From Streptomyces sp. DHE7-1 (GTDB lineage: Bacteria; Actinomycetota; Actinomycetes; Streptomycetales; Streptomycetaceae), in NCBI GenBank assembly GCA_016432725.1, contig JACJDG010000003.1, positions 6,044,001 through 6,108,000 on the forward strand: 64,000 nucleotides of DNA. The letters run 5' to 3'. The position numbers and the translations under genes are program-made. Positions 1-7,712 of the stretch are shown here, piece by piece (the stretch's first letter is position 1; every line of letters begins with the position of its first letter). The notes below the pieces were generated by a model. The model had not been told where the DNA came from and did no database searches. It saw nothing but the letters and a program-made list of their open reading frames with translations.

Positions 1-1
1 C

Positions 2-982
2 GCGGGCGTCTTCGGCCAGCTCATCGGCGGTCTGCTGATTCACGCCGACATCGCCGGCCTCGGCTGGCGGACCTGCTTCCTGGTCAACGTGCCGGTCGGG
101 ATCGCCGCGCTGCTGCTCGGACCGCGGCTCATCCCCGAGTCCCGCGCCGAGGGCCGGTCCCGCCTCGACCCGCTCGGCATGGTGCTGGTCTCGGCCGGCC
201 TGGTCGCGGTGGTCCTGCCGCTCGCCGAGGGCCAGCAGCAGGGCTGGCCGCTGTGGACGTGGCTGTGCCTGGCCGCGTCGCCGGTGCTGCTCCTGCTGTT
301 CGCCGTGTACCAGCGGCGCCTGGCGAACGCCGACGGCAGCCCGCTGGTCAACCCCGTGCTGTTCCACAAGCGGCCGTTCACGGTCGGCGTCGTCACCGGT
401 GTCGTGTACTACTCCGGCATGGCGTCCTTCTTCCTGGTCCTCGCCCTGTACCTGCAGGCCGGGGTGGGGCTGACGGCCCTGGAGTCGGGCCTGGTCTTCC
501 TGCCGCTCGGCGTGGGCTTCCTGGCCACCTCGCTGCTGGCCCGCAAGGTGGCCGCGCTGCTCGGCCGTCAGGTCCTCGCGGTCGGCGCACTGGTGCTGCT
601 GGCCGGGCTCGGCGGACTGTGGGAGGCGGTCGACCACATCGGCACCGACGGCGCCGTGGCCTGGCTGGTGCCCGGACTGCTGGTGGCCGGCTCGGGCATG
701 GCGATGGTGATGGCCCCGCTGGCCTCCATCGCCCTCGCCGGCACCGACCCGCGCTACGCCGGAGCCGCCTCGGGCGTGCTCTCCACGGCCGCGCAGGTCG
801 GCGGCGCGGTGGGGGTGGCCGCGGTCGGCGTGGTCTTCTACCACGTCCTCGGACAGGGCACCGGACCCGGTGCCTACGCCGACGCCTTCAAGGCCAGCGT
901 CTACCTGCTGGCGCCGCTCGCGCTCGCCGTGGCCGCGCTGGTCCAGCTCATCCCCCGTCCCAAGCCGGCCCCCGCCCCCTGA
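2..982 (+). CDS. MFS drug/metabolite exporter, DHA2-like, 5' truncated
   Basis: The reading frame is open from the first bases of the window, so the true start lies upstream; the GTG at 89 is an internal codon. The visible 326 residues begin in a membrane segment, followed by the GWRxxFxVNVPVG signature seen after TM5/6 of EmrB/QacA (DHA2, 14-TM) exporters, then about eight further hydrophobic segments. The C-terminus is short and proline-rich. Proton-driven efflux of a small organic compound from the cytoplasm is the family role; the substrate is unknown. A strong convergent hairpin follows the stop codon. Confidence 0.85.
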   Translation, partial: AGVFGQLIGGLLIHADIAGLGWRTCFLVNVPVGIAALLLGPRLIPESRAEGRSRLDPLGMVLVSAGLVAVVLPLAEGQQQGWPLWTWLCLAASPVLLLLFAVYQRRLANADGSPLVNPVLFHKRPFTVGVVTGVVYYSGMASFFLVLALYLQAGVGLTALESGLVFLPLGVGFLATSLLARKVAALLGRQVLAVGALVLLAGLGGLWEAVDHIGTDGAVAWLVPGLLVAGSGMAMVMAPLASIALAGTDPRYAGAASGVLSTAAQVGGAVGVAAVGVVFYHVLGQGTGPGAYADAFKASVYLLAPLALAVAALVQLIPRPKPAPAP

Positions 983-1012
983 GCGCGGCGGGGCCCCGCC
1001 CGGGGCCACGAG

Positions 1013-1046
1013 AGAGGGCGAGCACGCGATGGCGTGCTCGCCCTCT
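1013..1046. terminator. Bidirectional terminator, 15-bp perfect stem
   Basis: A 15-base arm (1013-1027) and its exact complement (1032-1046) flank the tetraloop GATG. It lies between the convergent exporter and DinB-type genes and ends just outside both stop codons, so it probably terminates both. Confidence 0.85.
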
Positions 1047-1061
1047 CCGCCTGCCGGGCGG

Positions 1062-1940
1062 TCAGGAGACGGCGTGCTCCAGCCAGAAGCGCAGCAGCTC
1101 GCGGTCGCCCGACACCGTCACGCGCGGGCCCTCCGGCCGCAGCCGCCCCTTGACCACGAGCAGCAGGTCCGCGGGCGAGGCGACCACGGTGGCGTCGGCG
1201 GGGGTGCCGTCCGGGGCGTCCCGGTCGACCCGCACACCGTCCGGAGCGCAGGTGACCAGCCAGTTCGAGACCCGGCCCGCGGCGCCCCGGGACGACCGGA
1301 AGCTCAGCGTCTCGCCGCCGCGCGGCACCTCGGCGAACAGGGGGGAGTGGAACGGCCTGGCCTCGGGCACGCCGAAGGCGGCCACGCAGAAGTCCACGCA
1401 GTCCAGCGCGACATCCGTGGCCAGGTCGAACGGCCGCCCGCGCAGCAGGTCGACGTCGGCGCGGTGCACGGTCGTCTCGTACATCGCCCAGCGCGGCCAG
1501 AACTCCTTGTTCTGCTTGCCGTGCGGCGCCCAGACGGGCACCTCGGGGCCGATCCCCTCGATCGCCTCGGCCAGCCGCCGCGCGCCCTCGGTGACGAACC
1601 GCGCCCGCAGCGAGGGATCCAGCAGCCGGCCGTCCTCCGCGGCCTCCCGTGACCCGAGCCCGGCCACCCGCTCGGTCCAGCTCGTGTCGTCGCGGGCGGC
1701 GTCCGCCGGGGCACCGCCCGGCAGGAGGAACTCGGTGCTCCGGGTGGCCAGGATGGTCGTCGCCCATTCGTGGCCCTGGCGTAAGTGCCGCACCAGGTCG
1801 CCCAGTGTCCATCCTGGACAGGAGGGAACCGGCTCCGTCAGCGGGAGGTCCCGGGCGGCGTCCGCGAAGCGGGCCGCCTCCCGGCGGAGTTCCGAGGTGC
1901 AGCGGTCCATGGGCAGCGGAACGTACGGCTGTGCGGTCAT
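1062..1940 (-). CDS. Maleylpyruvate isomerase-family, mycothiol-dependent DinB-fold enzyme
   Basis: A 292-aa protein of the MDMPI/DinB superfamily. The N-terminal helical bundle has the usual CPGWTLGDLVRHL opening and a downstream HE (about residue 57), and a second ligand histidine lies in the HRAD motif near residue 160; together these form the metal site. The C-terminal part resembles the MDMPI C domain. Related proteins use mycothiol as a cofactor for isomerisation or S-transfer. The ATG at 1940 is preceded by GGAGTGAGG. The gene is monocistronic, convergent with the exporter, and its substrate cannot be inferred. Confidence 0.8.
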   Translation of the reverse strand: MTAQPYVPLPMDRCTSELRREAARFADAARDLPLTEPVPSCPGWTLGDLVRHLRQGHEWATTILATRSTEFLLPGGAPADAARDDTSWTERVAGLGSREAAEDGRLLDPSLRARFVTEGARRLAEAIEGIGPEVPVWAPHGKQNKEFWPRWAMYETTVHRADVDLLRGRPFDLATDVALDCVDFCVAAFGVPEARPFHSPLFAEVPRGGETLSFRSSRGAAGRVSNWLVTCAPDGVRVDRDAPDGTPADATVVASPADLLLVVKGRLRPEGPRVTVSGDRELLRFWLEHAVS

Positions 1941-1976
1941 GAGGCCTCACTCCGGTCGGTGGAATGTGCACGGATC

Positions 1977-2010
1977 GGTGCCCCGGCGGTCCTCGGACCG
2001 CCGGGGCACC
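1977..2010. repeat. 16-bp perfect inverted repeat in a divergent promoter region
   Basis: The arms 1977-1992 and 1995-2010 are exactly complementary around a 2-base centre. The element lies 36 bases upstream of the DinB-type start, between divergent genes. It looks like a terminator stem but has no gene to terminate, so it is either a 5'UTR hairpin of the minus-strand gene or a relic. The rest of 1941-2248 holds no gene I can support. Confidence 0.6.
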
Positions 2011-2248
2011 TAACCCATTCGAACCGGCCACACTGACACGTTACTGATCATTCCGGGCGACCCGCTTTGCGGCGTCAGGCGCGTGTCAGAGGCGGGTCAG
2101 CGGCCCTTGGCAGAGTCGTCCCTGTCGCACGCTCCTCCTCGCCAGGGCCGGGGCCGCATCCGTGGCCCGCGTCCGCCCGCGGCGGGGACACCCCCCATCG
2201 TTGCCGTGCCGGTGCGCCGGTGCGTCCGACGTGAGGAGAACGCTCGTC

Positions 2249-3199
2249 ATGGCAGACACCGCAGCCCCGGGGCCGACCCGGGCCCTGATCGTGGCAAACC
2301 CGGCCTCCGGCAGTCACAGCCCCGAACTGGTCCGCCAGGTCGCGGAGCTGTGCGAGTCCTGCCTGGACCGCGCCGAGGTCCACCTGACCAGCGCGCCGGG
2401 CGACGCGACCGGCGCGGTGCGCCGGGCGCTGGAGCGCAAGGACGGCGCACCCGACCTGGTCGTCGCCATCGGCGGCGACGGCACGGTCCGCGAGGTCGTC
2501 CAGGGACTCGTCCCCGCGACCGGCCGGGCGACCCTGGCCGTCGTGCCCGGCGGCACCGGGAACTCCGGCTACAAGATGCTGTGGGGCGACCGCCCCTGGA
2601 CCGAGTCGCTGAAGGCGGTCCTGACCGACTCCGGCATCGGCGGCAGCGCCCGCCTGCGCCGGCTCGACCTGGCCCGCCTGGCCGAGACCCGCAACTACGT
2701 CTACCTGGGCGCCTGCTCGGGCGTGATCGCCGACGCGCTGATCACCGCCCGGGACCTGCCGCTGACCGGGCGCGAGCGCTACGCCCGCGCCTTCGCCGAC
2801 ACGGCCGCCGGCTACGCGCCCTACCCGGGCCGCGTCACCGTCGACGGCCGGGTGGTGCACGAGGGCCCCACGGTCCTCGCCAACGTCGGCGGCGGCCCCT
2901 ACCGCGGCGGCCGGTTCAAGGTCCTGCCCGACTCGCTGCTCGACGACGGACTGCTCGACGTCTGCGTCATCGGCGGCGAGGTGCCCGCGGCCGACGTGCC
3001 CGGACTGACGCTGGAGGCGGCGCACATGGACCACCCGGCGACCGTGTACGCGCGCGGCCGCCGGATCACCGTCGAACGCACCGACGGCCGACGGCTGCCG
3101 CTGGAGCACGACGGCGAGTACCAGCAGGGCATCGGCGACTCGGCCACCTTCGAGGTGCTCCCCGGAGCCCTCCCGGTCTGGGCGCCGACCACCCCCTGA
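2249..3199 (+). CDS. Diacylglycerol/sphingosine-kinase-like (DAGK catalytic domain) protein
   Basis: A 316-aa protein with the DAGK_cat fold: an N-terminal VANPASG loop, the nucleotide-binding GGDGT motif near residue 75, and GGTGNSG about 25 residues later, followed by the beta-sandwich domain with a glycine-rich NVGGGPYRGG segment. Family members phosphorylate lipid or polyol hydroxyls with ATP, often on the inner membrane face; no membrane segment is present here. The ATG at 2249 is chosen because GAGGAG lies 12 bases upstream; upstream in-frame starts lack such a site. It is followed by the NTF2-like gene after 61 bases and may share its transcript. Confidence 0.8.
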   Translation: MADTAAPGPTRALIVANPASGSHSPELVRQVAELCESCLDRAEVHLTSAPGDATGAVRRALERKDGAPDLVVAIGGDGTVREVVQGLVPATGRATLAVVPGGTGNSGYKMLWGDRPWTESLKAVLTDSGIGGSARLRRLDLARLAETRNYVYLGACSGVIADALITARDLPLTGRERYARAFADTAAGYAPYPGRVTVDGRVVHEGPTVLANVGGGPYRGGRFKVLPDSLLDDGLLDVCVIGGEVPAADVPGLTLEAAHMDHPATVYARGRRITVERTDGRRLPLEHDGEYQQGIGDSATFEVLPGALPVWAPTTP

Positions 3200-3260
3200 A
3201 GCCAGTACCAAGCCACCTGCCGGAATCACAAGTAAGCAAGAAACAGAGGAGAACGCCCGC

Positions 3261-3629
3261 ATGAGCGACCTGACCACCACCGTCTCCCGCTACCTCGACA
3301 TCTGGAACGAGGCGGACGCCGACAAGCGCGCCGCGGCCATCGCCGAGCTGTTCACCGCCGACGCTCCGTACATCGACCCGCTCGCCGCGGTCGAGGGTCA
3401 CGAGGGCTTCGGGGCCGTGGTGGCCGGTGCCCGCGACCAGTTCAAGGGCCTCACCTTCGAGCTGCACGGCACCGTCGACGCCCACCACAACCAGGCCCGC
3501 TTCCAGTGGGGCCTGGTGACCGAGCCGGGCGCCGAGCCGATCGCCATCGGCTTCGACGTCCTCGTCACCAACGACCAGGGCAGGATCCAGGGTGTCTACG
3601 GCTTCCTGGACAAGGTCCCGGCCGCCTGA
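3261..3629 (+). CDS. NTF2-like / SnoaL-fold protein
   Basis: A 122-aa single-domain protein with the NTF2-like cone fold pattern: an N-terminal helix with YLDIWNEAD, a LFTADAPYIDPL strand, then paired beta strands ending in YGFLDKV. SnoaL-type members act as small polyketide cyclases, isomerases or hydratases, and many are simple ligand-binding proteins. AGGAG precedes the ATG. Its position between a lipid-kinase-like gene and an MmgE/PrpD gene suggests a role in a small-molecule pathway, but no reaction can be assigned. Confidence 0.8.
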   Translation: MSDLTTTVSRYLDIWNEADADKRAAAIAELFTADAPYIDPLAAVEGHEGFGAVVAGARDQFKGLTFELHGTVDAHHNQARFQWGLVTEPGAEPIAIGFDVLVTNDQGRIQGVYGFLDKVPAA

Positions 3630-3641
3630 TCACGCACCCAG

Positions 3642-3674
3642 CGCGGGAGCACCGGGACCGCCGGTGCTCCCGCG
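3642..3674. terminator. Terminator hairpin, 14-bp perfect stem
   Basis: The arms 3642-3655 and 3661-3674 are perfectly complementary around a 5-base loop, 13 bases after the NTF2-like stop. It should separate or attenuate transcription between the NTF2-like gene and the MmgE/PrpD gene. Confidence 0.8.
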
Positions 3675-3723
3675 TTCGTGCGCACACCGCCGACGCACGT
3701 ACGGCAAGGAAGGTAGCCGCCTC

Positions 3724-5292
3724 ATGACCGCTGTCCTCGGGGAGAGCGTGGCCCAGGCCCTGTGCGCCGACTGGGCCGAGCAGGCAGACACCCTGCCCCG
3801 GGCCGCCTCCGGCCGGGCACCGGCCGACACCCCCTTGCGGGAACTGTCGCACTGGGCCGCGTCCTTGCGCCCGCAGCACATCCCGTGCCGGGTGCTGAAG
3901 CTCGCCGCGAGCCAGGTGCTGTCGCAGATCGCCTCCATCCGGGCGGGTCTCCAGCACCCCCTCGGCAGAAAACTGGTGGCCGCCTTCGGGCACCCCATGC
4001 AGCGCGACCCCCGGCAGGCCGCCGGCGTGTTCGCCGCGCTCGGCTCCTGGCTCAACCTCGACGACACCGCCTACGCCGGGCACCTGTCGAACTCCACGGT
4101 CGCGGTGCCCCTCGCCTTCGCCTACGCCCGCGGGCTCGACGGTCTCTCGCTGCTCACCGCGGTGGTCGCGGCCAACGAGTGCGCGGCCCGTATCACCGCC
4201 TCCGCGACCCTCGGCCCGCTGCGCGGCCAGAGCGCCGTCCACACCCACCTCGCCGGCGCGGTGGCGGGGCGGCTGCACAGCGACCGGGCCTCCGCGAGCC
4301 TCTTCGAGAACGCCTTCGGACTGGCCTTCGCCATGCCCAACTGGCCGCTGATGCGCGCCTTCCTGGCCAGTGACGCCCGTCTGTTCAACACCTTCACCCC
4401 GGTGCGCACCGCGATGGACGCCTGCGACGCGGCGTACGCGGGGCTGCGCGGGGCGCCGGACATCATGGAGCACAGCGACGGCTTCCTGGCCCGGTTCGCC
4501 ACCGTGCCGCTGCCGCAGGCGCTGGCCAAGGGGCTGGGCCGCCGCTGGCACACCGACACCCTCTCCTTCAAGATGCACCCCGGTGGCCCCGGCATCGACG
4601 CGGCGGTGGACTGCGCCGCCGAGATCCACCGGGAACTCGGCGCGCTCAGGCCCCGGGACGTGGCCGAGGTGGTCGTCGAGGCGTCGCTGTACACGCTGTT
4701 CGCGGGGGAGCGGGCCGCCCGCTACGTCACCGGTCCCGGCTCCCCGCTGGGCGCGCTGGTGCTGGACGTGCCCTACCCGGTGGCCACCACCCTGCTCACC
4801 GGCGAGTTCTCGGTGGACGACTTCTCCCCGCCCGCCGTGGACGACCCCGACCGCTGGGCGCTCGCCAAGCGGATCCGGCTGGAGCACGACACCCAGATGA
4901 CCCGTGAACTGTTCCTGTCCGACGCGCCGTTCGGCGAGGCGGTGCGGGAGGCGGGGGAGTCGGCGGTGCCCTGGCTGCGCGGTTTCGGCGGGGACGAACT
5001 GGTCGACCTGATCGGGGCGTTGCAGGCCGACGACCGGGACTTCTCCCGGTCCACCAAGGCCACCGGCGCCCGGGTCACCGTCCGGCTGACGGACGGCCGT
5101 ACGGTCTCCCGCACCCGGCTGATCCCGGTCGGCGCCGCCGGTCCGGAGACCCGCGCGGACCACGCCGGACTGGTGCGGGAGAAGTTCCTGTCGGTCGGCG
5201 GCTCGCACGAGGTCGCCGACACGGTCGGCGGCCTGCACCGGATGCGCCCGCGGGCGGTACGCCGCTGGATAGAGACGGCGTTCCTGGACTAG
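3724..5292 (+). CDS. MmgE/PrpD family protein
   Basis: A 522-aa protein of the MmgE/PrpD superfamily, which includes 2-methylcitrate dehydratase and cis-aconitate decarboxylase. It shows the all-helical N-terminal domain (YAGHLSNSTVAVPLAFAYA region, residues about 115-135), the substrate-loop KMHPGG motif near residue 285 and the C-terminal dimerisation domain. The ATG at 3724 follows AAGGAAGG. It is longer at the C-terminus than typical PrpD (about 480 aa) and has no methylcitrate-cycle neighbours, so a carboxylic-acid dehydratase or decarboxylase in secondary metabolism is more likely than propionate catabolism. Confidence 0.8.
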   Translation: MTAVLGESVAQALCADWAEQADTLPRAASGRAPADTPLRELSHWAASLRPQHIPCRVLKLAASQVLSQIASIRAGLQHPLGRKLVAAFGHPMQRDPRQAAGVFAALGSWLNLDDTAYAGHLSNSTVAVPLAFAYARGLDGLSLLTAVVAANECAARITASATLGPLRGQSAVHTHLAGAVAGRLHSDRASASLFENAFGLAFAMPNWPLMRAFLASDARLFNTFTPVRTAMDACDAAYAGLRGAPDIMEHSDGFLARFATVPLPQALAKGLGRRWHTDTLSFKMHPGGPGIDAAVDCAAEIHRELGALRPRDVAEVVVEASLYTLFAGERAARYVTGPGSPLGALVLDVPYPVATTLLTGEFSVDDFSPPAVDDPDRWALAKRIRLEHDTQMTRELFLSDAPFGEAVREAGESAVPWLRGFGGDELVDLIGALQADDRDFSRSTKATGARVTVRLTDGRTVSRTRLIPVGAAGPETRADHAGLVREKFLSVGGSHEVADTVGGLHRMRPRAVRRWIETAFLD

Positions 5293-5309
5293 GGGGCGTC
5301 TCCCCCTAG
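5289..5309. terminator. Hairpin terminator overlapping the PrpD-like stop codon
   Basis: CTAGGGGG at 5289-5296 pairs with CCCCCTAG at 5302-5309 over a 5-base loop. The TAG stop of the MmgE/PrpD gene is part of the stem. It lies between convergent genes. Confidence 0.75.
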
Positions 5310-5323
5310 GCGCGGCCGGCGTC

Positions 5324-6602
5324 TCACGGACCGTGCGCCACGTACAGGCGTACCGCCTCGTGCAGCCGGTAGCGGACCCGGCCGGCCCGGTCCGGCTCGC
5401 CGGCCCGGATCATCTGCCGGTGCAGGAGTTCCTCCAGCAGGTCCACGGCGTCCCGCCGGGACGGGGTCACCCGCTCCAGCATCTCCTCGACGCCGAAGTC
5501 GTCGCTCACGGCGCGCAGTTGGTGCAGGGAGGCTTTCAGCGGGGGCGGCAGGGGCCGGTGGTAGGCCGCCACGCTCGCCCGCAGGGACAGGTCACCGACG
5601 GACAGCGTGGCCAGCCGGTTCCGCTCGTCCGCCAGCCGGTCGGCCAGCTCGCGCGCCGGCCGCCGGGGCGGGCCGAGAGCCACAGCCCGGCCAGGTGCAG
5701 GGCGAGCGGCAGCCCCCGCAGTGCCGCACGACGTCCAGCGCGGCCGGCCGGTCGGCCCGGATCCGGGCCGCACCCGCCAGGTCCTCCAGCACCCGGCAGG
5801 CCTCCGGCCCGCGCAGCGTGCCGATCCGGTGACCCGACCGCCCGGGCAGGGCGGGCAGTTCGCGGCGCGCGGCGACCAGCACGGCGCTGCGACCGCCGTC
5901 CACGAGCAGCGGACGCACCTGTGCCTCGGTGACCACGTTGTCGAGCACCACCAGCACCCGCCGCCGGCTGAGCGCGTCCCGCAGCCGGGCCCGTGCCTCC
6001 TCGGGACCGCGGACACCGGCACCGCGGCCGAGGGACCGCAGGACGCGGTGGACCAACTGGTCGGAGGTGAACGGGATGCACGAGGTGGGATGCAGGTCGA
6101 CGTAGACCTGGCCGTCCGGGAACCGCTCGCGCGCCGCGTGCGCGGTGCGCAGCACCAGGGCGGTCTTCCCGGAGCCCGGCGGCCCGACGACCACGGCGGG
6201 TCCGTCCCGGCCGGGGAGGCGGGCGGCCAGCGCGTCGGCGAGTGCCTCCCGTCCGGCGAGGCGGTGCCGGGGCGCCGGGGGCAGTTCGGCCGGCACGGCG
6301 GTCCCGGGCGGAGCGCCGGCACCGGCCGGCCCGTCGCCGCCCCCGGGCAGCCGTAACAGCCGCCGCGCCTCGGCAGGGGCCAGTCCCAGCGCCTCGGACA
6401 GCAGTACCAGCGACTGCCTGCGCGGCCGGGCGGTGTGCCCGGTCTCCAGATTCCGTATGGCCCGCACGCTCAGGCCGGACCGCACCGCCAGCTCGTCCTG
6501 GGTGAGACAGGCCGCCTCCCGTGCCCGCACCAGGGCCACGGCGAGGCTCGGCCCGTGCCCCGCGGGGTGCGGCCCGGCCCCGGAGGGGCACGGGAACGTC
6601 AC
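5324..6602 (-). CDS. XRE-type HTH / NB-ARC (STAND) regulator, two frame breaks
   Basis: Restoring two missing bases gives 426 aa. The N-terminal third holds an XRE helix-turn-helix (LTQDELAVRSGLSVRAIRNLE), followed by an AfsR-like NB-ARC ATPase with P-loop GPPGSGKTALV, Walker B VLVVLDNVV and the GGLPLAL motif, then a winged-helix end domain. The TPR sensor usual in AfsR/SARP-like regulators is missing. The breaks fall near 5725 and 5675 and both are one-base losses. The GTG at 6602 overlaps the TGA of dasR (GTGA), so the gene is translationally coupled to dasR. It is probably a transcriptional regulator; the target is unknown. Confidence 0.7.
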
Positions 6603-7396
6603 CCGTTCTCCCGGACGGACACCACGGACGGCCCGATCGGCGGCCGGCGCAGCGCGGCGACGAACTTGTAGCGCGAGCCCCGGTACACCGAGCGCACCCA
6701 CTCCACCGGAGTGCCCCCGGCGTCCCGTGAGTGCCGGGACAGCAGCAGCATCGGCAGGCCCACGTCGGTGGCGAGTAGATGGGCCTCGCGGGGTGTCGAA
6801 AGCGAGGTCTCGATGGTCTCGTCGGCCTCCGCCAGATGCACGCCGTACACCTCGGCGAGGGCCGTGTAGAGCGAGGGGTACGTGGTCAGTGAGCGCCGCA
6901 GCCCGGGGAAGCGCCGTACGGACAGATGGGTCGTCTCGATCGCCATCGGGTCGCCGCTGGCCAGCCGCAGCCGTTCGATGCGCAGCACGCGCTCGCCGGC
7001 GTCGATGCCGAGGAGCGCGGACAGCCGGGCGTCCGCGGGCACCTCGCCGATGTCCAGCACCTGCGAGGCCGGCTCCAGACCCTGGGCGTGCATGTCCTCG
7101 GTGTGCGAGGTGAGCTGCAGGGTCCGGTACAGCTTGGGCTGGGCGACGAAGGTGCCCTTGCCCTGGATGCGGTCGAGCCGGCCCTCACCGACCAGTTCCT
7201 GCAGCGCCTGCCGGACGGTGGTGCGCGAGGTGCCGAGCCGGACGGCGAGCAGGCGCTCCGCGGGCATCGCCGAGCCGGGCTCGAGCGCCCGCGTCATCTC
7301 CAGCACCTGCTGCTTGATCCGGTAGTACTTCGGCACGCGCGCGGTGCGGCCGGGCGCCCCCCTGGGGTGCTGGGCGCTGCTGACGTCGGTGGCCAT
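6599..7396 (-). CDS. dasR: DasR-like GntR/HutC regulator of N-acetylglucosamine metabolism
   Basis: A 265-aa GntR-family protein with an N-terminal winged helix (PAERLLAVRLGTSRTTVRQALQEL region, residues about 45-70, then the IQGKGTFVA wing) and a C-terminal UTRA effector domain (residues about 100-250), the fold that binds glucosamine-6-phosphate or GlcNAc-6-phosphate in DasR. The RTARVPKYYR lead, SYTEDM-like SHTEDM and EWVRSVYRG segments match DasR as I know it. ATG at 7396 follows GGGAAGG. It is divergent from dasA with four dre sites between, as expected for DasR. Sequence divergence from the S. coelicolor protein (recalled, not aligned) leaves open that this is a paralogue. Confidence 0.8.
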   Translation of the reverse strand: MATDVSSAQHPRGAPGRTARVPKYYRIKQQVLEMTRALEPGSAMPAERLLAVRLGTSRTTVRQALQELVGEGRLDRIQGKGTFVAQPKLYRTLQLTSHTEDMHAQGLEPASQVLDIGEVPADARLSALLGIDAGERVLRIERLRLASGDPMAIETTHLSVRRFPGLRRSLTTYPSLYTALAEVYGVHLAEADETIETSLSTPREAHLLATDVGLPMLLLSRHSRDAGGTPVEWVRSVYRGSRYKFVAALRRPPIGPSVVSVRENG

Positions 7397-7450
7397 GCCT
7401 GCCTTCCCGGCTGTGGGTGTGGGGGCTCCCGTTATAGCGACCAACTGCCC

Positions 7451-7489
7451 TATGGTCTAGTCCAACTGGCGCGAGAGGTCTAGTCCAGC
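7451..7489. promoter_or_regulatory. Two tandem DasR operators (dre) upstream of dasR
   Basis: TATGGTCTAGTCCAAC (7451-7466) and AGAGGTCTAGTCCAGC (7474-7489) match the 16-base dre palindrome built on TGGTCTAGACCA. Their centres are 23 bases apart, about two helical turns, and they lie 55-93 bases upstream of the dasR start, consistent with autoregulation. Confidence 0.8.
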
Positions 7490-7567
7490 GGACGCGCCGG
7501 GCCGCAAGGGGATGGGTGCGCTCCGGTGACTTTCTCGTAACGGCCGGAACGCCTTTCCGAACCGCCC

Positions 7568-7619
7568 TTGACACTCAAAAAGGTCTAGGCCAAGCTCCAC
7601 CGTACTGGTCTACACCATT
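7568..7619 (+). promoter_or_regulatory. dasA promoter with two dre sites
   Basis: A TTGACA -35-like hexamer (7568-7573) is followed by AAAGGTCTAGGCCAAG (7579-7594) and by ACTGGTCTACACCATT (7604-7619), which fits the dre consensus very well. Centres are 25 bases apart. With the dasR-side pair this makes four dre sites in one 316-base divergent region. Confidence 0.8.
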
Positions 7620-7712
7620 AGTGACCAGGTCCCGAGCCCTACGTGCAACAGCGTCGTACGCAGGTCACCGCCGAGGGCGTGGGGGATTAGTGGCATCCCT
7701 GAGGAGGGTGGC

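Noticed and set aside
5324..6602. Calling the XRE/NB-ARC gene and other broken genes pseudogenes
   Set aside because: All breaks are single-base deletions with intact flanking domains; sequence error is the simpler explanation.
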